NCBI RefSeq assembly: GCF_003385775.1
Contig: NZ_QRDP01000004.1
Location: 1 to 64,000, forward strand
Reading direction: 5' to 3'
DNA length: 64,000 bases
DNA from: Parasphingopyxis lamellibrachiae
Lineage (GTDB): Bacteria; Pseudomonadota; Alphaproteobacteria; Sphingomonadales; Sphingomonadaceae
Shown here: piece by piece, positions 59,720 to 64,000 of the stretch
Layout of the letters: the number at the start of each line of letters is the position of its first letter
Position numbering within the stretch: position 1 is the stretch's first letter
Made by a program: the position numbers and the translations under genes
Notes under the pieces: generated by a model
Told to the model about the DNA's origin: nothing
Seen by the model: the letters and a program-made list of their open reading frames with translations, nothing else
The model's database searches: none

Positions 59720-60468
59720 AAATCGATCCTCCCGAAACGCCGAATTTCGAGCGCTCCCATCCGACGATGATCATCCGGCAGGGGTCGGGCCGCTTCTGGG
59801 CGCTGGGCTGCCTGCTGAGCGTGGTGGCGATCATCACGATATTCGTCATCGGCATCGGCAGTGTCGGCGAGCGTATTTTCGGTAGCGGGCCTGATCCTGA
59901 AACGGTCGCTAGCGCCAGTCTCGAAGGGCTACGCGAGCAGAACACCCTCATACCCTTTTCCGCGCAGTTCGTGGCGGTCGTGACTTCGACCCAGCGGCGC
60001 TTTGGCCTGTCGGCACGCAAGACTCTGATCATGCCGGGCAATGTCCGCTATGAGCTTGATCTTTCCGCGCTGGGCGATGACGATGTGGAATGGGAGGCCG
60101 CTTCCAACACGCTGACCGTGACGTTGCCCGACCTGCGCATCGCCGGGCCCGATATCGATATCGACGCAATCCGCGAATATGATGATGGCGGAATCTTGAT
60201 TACCGTCACCGATGCGGAATCCACGCTCGATGCGGCCAATCGCGCCGAAGGGCAGCGATCGTTGCTGCGTCAGGCACAGGCGACCGCGCCGATGCGGCTG
60301 GCCCGCGATGCTGCGCGCCGGGCGGTCGAAACGAACTTCGCACTGCCGCTCCGCGCCGCCGGGATCGATGCCACAGTGCGCGCCCAGTTCCGCAACGAAG
60401 CAAATCCCAACCAGATGGACCGCTCCCGCGATGTGCTGGGCGAAGCCCGGCGGAGTACGGGTGAGTAA
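59698..60468 (+). CDS. DUF4230 domain-containing membrane protein
   Basis: A 256-residue protein with one membrane helix (about 33-56) and a DUF4230 domain outside (about 70-240), which includes FSAQFVAVVTSTQRRFGL, ARKTLIMPGNVRYELDLSAL and NTLTVTLPDLRIAGP. The function of DUF4230 is unknown; it is probably periplasmic. Start and body overlap the MBL gene by 22 bp, so translation is coupled. It is convergent with the CPBP protease gene, 18 bp away. Confidence 0.82.
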   Translation: MVDDSRIEIDPPETPNFERSHPTMIIRQGSGRFWALGCLLSVVAIITIFVIGIGSVGERIFGSGPDPETVASASLEGLREQNTLIPFSAQFVAVVTSTQRRFGLSARKTLIMPGNVRYELDLSALGDDDVEWEAASNTLTVTLPDLRIAGPDIDIDAIREYDDGGILITVTDAESTLDAANRAEGQRSLLRQAQATAPMRLARDAARRAVETNFALPLRAAGIDATVRAQFRNEANPNQMDRSRDVLGEARRSTGE

Positions 60469-60486
60469 GCGCTGGAGCGCCTTACA

Positions 60487-61335
60487 TCACATCCCTTCCG
60501 ATTTGGCCTTTCTCCAAAAATATAGAGCCAGCAGGGTCACGACGATTGGAATCATCAGGCCATATTCGTCGATCCAGAAGCCGGTTTGCTCATTTTCAAC
60601 CGTGAGCGGCGAGAATATCTTCTGAATGTAGATATTGTGCGCGGCGTGAAAGAAAATGGCGGGCCAAACGCTCTCGGACCTGAATGTAAAATAGGCCATG
60701 ATGACGGACATGCTGATGATCATGAGCGTGAAGCAGGCGAGCTGAAATGTCGCATTGCCGCCGCCATAGGCAATGATGATCGGATAATGCCACATCGCCC
60801 AGATGACGCCGCTAACGATCGATACCGCACCGAACGGCATGACCTTGCGGAGCTCCCAGATAAAGAAACCACGCCATCCTATTTCCTCGCCGGCAATCGA
60901 TCCCAGCGATTTGATGAGCTGCACCGTTCCCAGCAGGAAGACCATCACTGCGATTGTCATGATGGGCGATGCGGCTGAAAATCCGAGCTCCTGAGCCCAT
61001 TCTGCGATTGTTTCCGGATTCGGCACCCCGCCGTACCCCAGCAGCCAGATCAGTGCGTAGGCGACGGAAATGTACAAAACCGGCACAGCATAGGCGGCCC
61101 AGTTGCTCGACCAGCTTCCCCATTTCCAGGGCAGGGTGGCGAGCGTTCGACCTCTAATCTTCAACGTCGCGAAAGCCGCGATTGCCGGGCACCACATCAA
61201 CGCGCCAACATAGATGCTGGCGGGGTTCAGCGTAACGATTGCATCGTGAGCGACGGCGCTAAGCGCGAATAAGGCAATGAGAAAAATGGAAATGGTTTTC
61301 CATGCATCTCGCCTGTTTGATTGATCTTGTTCCAT
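60487..61335 (-). CDS. CPBP family intramembrane glutamic endopeptidase
   Basis: A 282-residue polytopic membrane protease of the CAAX/Rce1-type Abi family, with about eight helices. The catalytic motifs are AGEEIGWRGFFIWE (about 148-161, EExxxR), WAMWHYPII (about 184-192, His) and FFHAAHN (about 228-234). All three are intact. The substrate is unknown; in bacteria members modify or process peptides or confer immunity to self-made bacteriocins. AGGGG lies six bases before the ATG. Monocistronic. Confidence 0.87.
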   Translation of the reverse strand: MEQDQSNRRDAWKTISIFLIALFALSAVAHDAIVTLNPASIYVGALMWCPAIAAFATLKIRGRTLATLPWKWGSWSSNWAAYAVPVLYISVAYALIWLLGYGGVPNPETIAEWAQELGFSAASPIMTIAVMVFLLGTVQLIKSLGSIAGEEIGWRGFFIWELRKVMPFGAVSIVSGVIWAMWHYPIIIAYGGGNATFQLACFTLMIISMSVIMAYFTFRSESVWPAIFFHAAHNIYIQKIFSPLTVENEQTGFWIDEYGLMIPIVVTLLALYFWRKAKSEGM

Positions 61336-61580
61336 CGGGGTCCCCTAATGACGATTTCCGCGCATGTCCATAGTGTACTATATTACCAATACACCATGGG
61401 CATGCGTATATCCCTTCCAAAGTAGGAAAATCTTTGAAAGACTGGGCAGATGACAGGAATCGCACATTCAATGGCCGGTATTGATGAACGAAATGTCCCG
61501 GAATTCATGGCAGATCGGGCGGGACTCTCCCCAAGACATTCGCCGTTCGAGTAACTATATAATCCCAAAGGAGCAGATTC
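61336..61580. other. Intergenic region between the CPBP gene and nadA
   Basis: These 245 bases carry no protein frame with a start signal. A TATAAT lies at 61558-61563, but it is only 18 bases from the nadA ATG, so it may not be the promoter in use. No terminator or riboswitch is apparent. Confidence 0.4.
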
Positions 61581-62588
61581 ATGGACGTACGCGACGGAAT
61601 CGGCGGCAGCCTTGCTGGAGTCGATATCAAGGAAGAGATCAAACGGCTGCGTAAGGAGCGCAACGCTGTCATCCTTGCCCATTATTATCAGGATCCGGAG
61701 ATCCAGGACATTGCCGATTTTGTCGGCGACAGCCTCGACCTCTCCCGCAAGGCGGCGGAGACCGATGCCGATGTGATCGCATTCTGCGGTGTGAAGTTTA
61801 TGGCGGAAACGGCGAAGATACTTTCGCCCGAAAAGATCGTCGTGCTGCCGGACCTCAATGCCGGGTGCAGTCTTGAAGACAGTTGCCCGCCCGACAAGTT
61901 CAAGGAATTCCGCGACGCCAATCCCGATCATATCGCGTTGACTTACATCAACTGTTCGGCAGCTGTGAAAGCACTTTCGGATATCATCGTAACTTCTTCA
62001 TCTGCCGAAAAGATTCTCAACCAGATTCCCAAGGACCAAAAGATCATTTTCGCACCCGACAAGCATTTGGGCGCCTATATGGCGCGCAAGACGGGCCGCG
62101 AGATGCTACTCTGGCCGGGCGTCTGTATCGTCCATGAGGCGTTCTCTGAAACCGAGCTCCTGAAACTCAAGGCCAAGCATCCGGGCGCACCCGTGCTCGC
62201 CCACCCCGAATGCCCGGCAGCAATTCTCGATCATGCCGATCATATCGGGTCGACCAGTTCGATCCTTGCCGAAGCCAAGGCAACCGAGAGCGATACCGTG
62301 ATCGTCGCGACCGAACCGCATATCATGCACCAGATGGAAAAGGCGCTGCCTGAGGTGACCTTTATCGGCGCACCGGGCGCGGACGGAAACTGCAATTGCA
62401 ATATCTGCCCGTACATGGCGCTCAACACGATGGAGAAGCTCTACATTGCGCTTCGCGACCTCGAACCTCGGATAGAGCTCGACGAGGAGCTGCGTGTTCA
62501 GGCGAAGAAGAGCCTCGACAAGATGCTCGAAATGGCTGGAGCCACGGTGGGTCAGGGCGATCTTGGGGCGCCGGTCAGCGGCGACTAG
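61581..62588 (+). CDS. nadA: Quinolinate synthase A
   Basis: A 335-residue [4Fe-4S] enzyme that condenses iminoaspartate with dihydroxyacetone phosphate in NAD synthesis. The three cluster cysteines are in FCGVKFMAET (about 73), GVCIVHEAF (about 178) and CNCNICPYMALN (about 270-276). It also has AHYYQDPEIQDIADFVGDSL (about 32-51) and HPECPAAIL (about 210-218). AAAGGAG seven bases upstream fixes the start. nadB is not adjacent; a probable nadC follows after DUF2254. Confidence 0.97.
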   Translation: MDVRDGIGGSLAGVDIKEEIKRLRKERNAVILAHYYQDPEIQDIADFVGDSLDLSRKAAETDADVIAFCGVKFMAETAKILSPEKIVVLPDLNAGCSLEDSCPPDKFKEFRDANPDHIALTYINCSAAVKALSDIIVTSSSAEKILNQIPKDQKIIFAPDKHLGAYMARKTGREMLLWPGVCIVHEAFSETELLKLKAKHPGAPVLAHPECPAAILDHADHIGSTSSILAEAKATESDTVIVATEPHIMHQMEKALPEVTFIGAPGADGNCNCNICPYMALNTMEKLYIALRDLEPRIELDEELRVQAKKSLDKMLEMAGATVGQGDLGAPVSGD

Positions 62589-62623
62589 GGCGGAGTGACC
62601 AGCGAACCCGAAACAATGCTACG

Positions 62624-63955
62624 ATGATCGCCTGGTTTCGCTCGCTCTGGCTCAACGTCAACGCCAGCTACTGGTTCTACCCGGCGCTGTTCTCGATCAT
62701 CGCCGGAATCGCGGCATTCGTGACGGTTTACCTCGATCGCAACGGCTTTGCCGACTGGCTAAACGAAGTCAGCTGGATCCATTCCAGCCGTCCCGAGGGC
62801 GCGCGGACCGTGTTGACGGTGATCGCGGGATCTATGATCGGTGTCGCTTCGACGGTCTTTTCGATCACCATCGCCGCTGTTGCATATGCATCGGGTAATT
62901 ATGGCCCGCGCCTGCTCACCAATTTCATGCAGGACAAGGGCAATCAACTCTCGCTTGGCGTGTTTATTGCAACTTTTGTTTATGCTGTTCTGGTGTTGCG
63001 CGTCGTGCGGGGGGCGGACGAACAGGCCAGCGATTCCGTCGACGCGGCGGCCACTGCGCTGCCGGGCTTCACGCCGCAACTGTCGCTTCTGATCGCAACG
63101 GCACTGGCGTTGGTTGCGGTCGCCGTGCTCGTCTATTTCCTCCACCATATTCCAGACAGCATCCGAATCAACACCGTGCTCAAGGGTATTGGCCAACGCC
63201 TGATCGACGATATCGATGAGCGTTTTCCCGAAGACTGGCGCGGCGAAGAGCCCGGTACGCGCGCAACGGGCGAGGCGGTTGTGGCCAAGACCACGGGCTA
63301 CATAAAGATCATCGACTTCGAAACGCTCGACTCCATTGCCGAACGCACGGGAGGCGTGATTGCGCTTAAGGTGCGGACCGGTGATTTCGTCCATCCTTTT
63401 GTGCCGATTGCCGAACTGGCGCAGGCTGATGCCAGCGATGCCATCGCAGACGATATTCGCGCCTGTTTTAGTGCGGGCGGCATGCGCACACCGACCCAGG
63501 ATCTGGAATTCCTGTTCGACGAGCTGGTCGAAATCGCGCTGCGGGCGCTCTCTCCGGGCATCAACGATCCATTCACCGCCATTACCGCGCTGCACTGGCT
63601 TGGTGCGGCAACAGCGGAACTGGGCCATCGCAGTCTCGACCGGGGTCCCGAACAGAACAATTACGATCCCAACCGTGTCCAACCGCTGGACGATGATTTC
63701 GAACATTTCCTGCAACGCGGTTTCGGCGGTATCAGGGCTTCGGCCGCTGGCAGCCCGCTGGCCGCAAAAAAATTTATCGATGCCTTGGAAACAGCATCGC
63801 TGGCATGCAATTCCGCTCCCCGTCGCCGACTGTTTCTTGAAGAGGCGACATATCTGGTCGTTCAAGCGCGGACGGCCTTGCGGGGGCCATCGCTCAAGGA
63901 ACTCGAAACCCGATTCGACAATTTCGTCGAGGCAATTCAGAAACAGGGCATATGA
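62624..63955 (+). CDS. DUF2254 family membrane protein
   Basis: A 443-residue membrane protein. Four helices lie at about 18-37, 60-88, 105-127 and 148-172, with a large C-terminal soluble domain (about 180-443). TGYIKIIDFETLDSIAERTGG (about 227-247) and ALSPGINDPFTAITALHWL (about 308-326) belong to the DUF2254 core. Function unknown. ATG 62624 has no clear SD. The stop overlaps the next gene start in ATGA, placing it between nadA and a putative nadC in one operon. Confidence 0.85.
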   Translation: MIAWFRSLWLNVNASYWFYPALFSIIAGIAAFVTVYLDRNGFADWLNEVSWIHSSRPEGARTVLTVIAGSMIGVASTVFSITIAAVAYASGNYGPRLLTNFMQDKGNQLSLGVFIATFVYAVLVLRVVRGADEQASDSVDAAATALPGFTPQLSLLIATALALVAVAVLVYFLHHIPDSIRINTVLKGIGQRLIDDIDERFPEDWRGEEPGTRATGEAVVAKTTGYIKIIDFETLDSIAERTGGVIALKVRTGDFVHPFVPIAELAQADASDAIADDIRACFSAGGMRTPTQDLEFLFDELVEIALRALSPGINDPFTAITALHWLGAATAELGHRSLDRGPEQNNYDPNRVQPLDDDFEHFLQRGFGGIRASAAGSPLAAKKFIDALETASLACNSAPRRRLFLEEATYLVVQARTALRGPSLKELETRFDNFVEAIQKQGI

Positions 63956-64000
63956 CAGACTTTACACTCGATCGCTTCGATCTCGACGCATTTATCGCTG
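63952..64000 (+). CDS. nadC: Partial gene, probable nicotinate-nucleotide pyrophosphorylase (5' end)
   Basis: An ATG inside ATGA at the DUF2254 stop opens a frame (MTDFTLDRFDLDAFIA) that runs off the window. The short sequence resembles the NadC N-terminus, with a Phe-x-Leu-Asp-x-Phe pattern before the first helix, and NadA is two genes upstream. Only 16 residues are visible, so the call is tentative. Confidence 0.55.
   Translation, partial: MTDFTLDRFDLDAFIA

Overview
The window looks like chromosomal DNA from an alphaproteobacterium, most likely a sphingomonad (Sphingomonadales). GC content is fairly high and gene density is near 90%. The evidence is the set of alphaproteobacterial marker genes: an NDUFA12-type complex I subunit, a DUF1476 F1-ATPase zeta inhibitor, the NDUFA12-mlaD-DUF2155-aat run, CGFS glutaredoxin with BolA, and a two-domain cold-shock protein. 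I see no phage, insertion sequence, integrase, CRISPR array or rRNA operon. This is mostly a core-genome segment with a few accessory insertions. The genus call is inference; no database was searched.

Layout. 0-5.7 kb: tRNA-Thr, an RNase H-like protein, an MscS-type channel, RarA, a PadR regulator with a clear palindromic operator, and a GT4 glycosyltransferase. 5.7-19.7 kb: the classic tRNA-Trp-secE-nusG-rplK-rplA-rplJ-rplL-rpoB-rpoC block on the minus strand. It is interrupted between rplL and rpoB by an oppositely oriented ABC-F ATPase gene. That gene is preceded by a small leader ORF with a perfect Shine-Dalgarno, and rpoBC has its own near-consensus promoter. 19.7-28 kb: a GGDEF-EAL protein, a fatty acyl-AMP ligase, RecX, cold-shock and DUF192 proteins, then NDUFA12-mlaD-DUF2155, whose last gene overlaps aat antisense by 178 bp. 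28-34 kb: an orphan ParA, a hydrolase, ArsC, an ACT protein, accC-accB-aroQ, and a fused thiS-thiG. 34-41 kb: a ThDP enzyme translationally coupled to a succinate-semialdehyde-type dehydrogenase, divergent from an SMP-30/HAD/S51-like operon, and a universal stress gene with an FNR-type promoter. 41-49 kb: a PepSY-TM protein, the scoAB CoA transferase with a coupled Tat-exported metallo-beta-lactamase and a degraded second scoB tail, an orphan radical SAM protein, SulP, GST and a beta-barrel protein. 49-54.3 kb: leuC-[secreted MBL lactonase-like]-leuD-quinone oxidoreductase, all overlapping, then zeta inhibitor-bolA-grxD. 54.3-64 kb: an HTH/MmyB regulator with a divergent membrane gene, a glycosyltransferase plus flippase-like pair, a secreted decapeptide-repeat protein, MBL and DUF4230 proteins, a CPBP protease, and nadA-DUF2254-nadC (cut by the window edge).

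How the genes work together. The core is transcription and translation (RNAP, ribosomal stalk, NusG, SecE, ABC-F). Around it lie biosynthetic operons for fatty-acid priming (AccBC), leucine (LeuCD), thiamine (ThiSG) and NAD (NadA, probable NadC), plus redox and iron-sulfur functions (Grx4-BolA, ArsC). No single large novel system is evident. The points most worth a second look are the ABC-F leader ORF, the ThiS-ThiG fusion with a buried Gly-Gly, the ThDP decarboxylase-like/SSADH pair that could form a 2-oxoglutarate-to-succinate bypass, the MBL gene inside leuCD, the FNR-type promoter of the stress gene, and the 178-bp antisense gene overlap.
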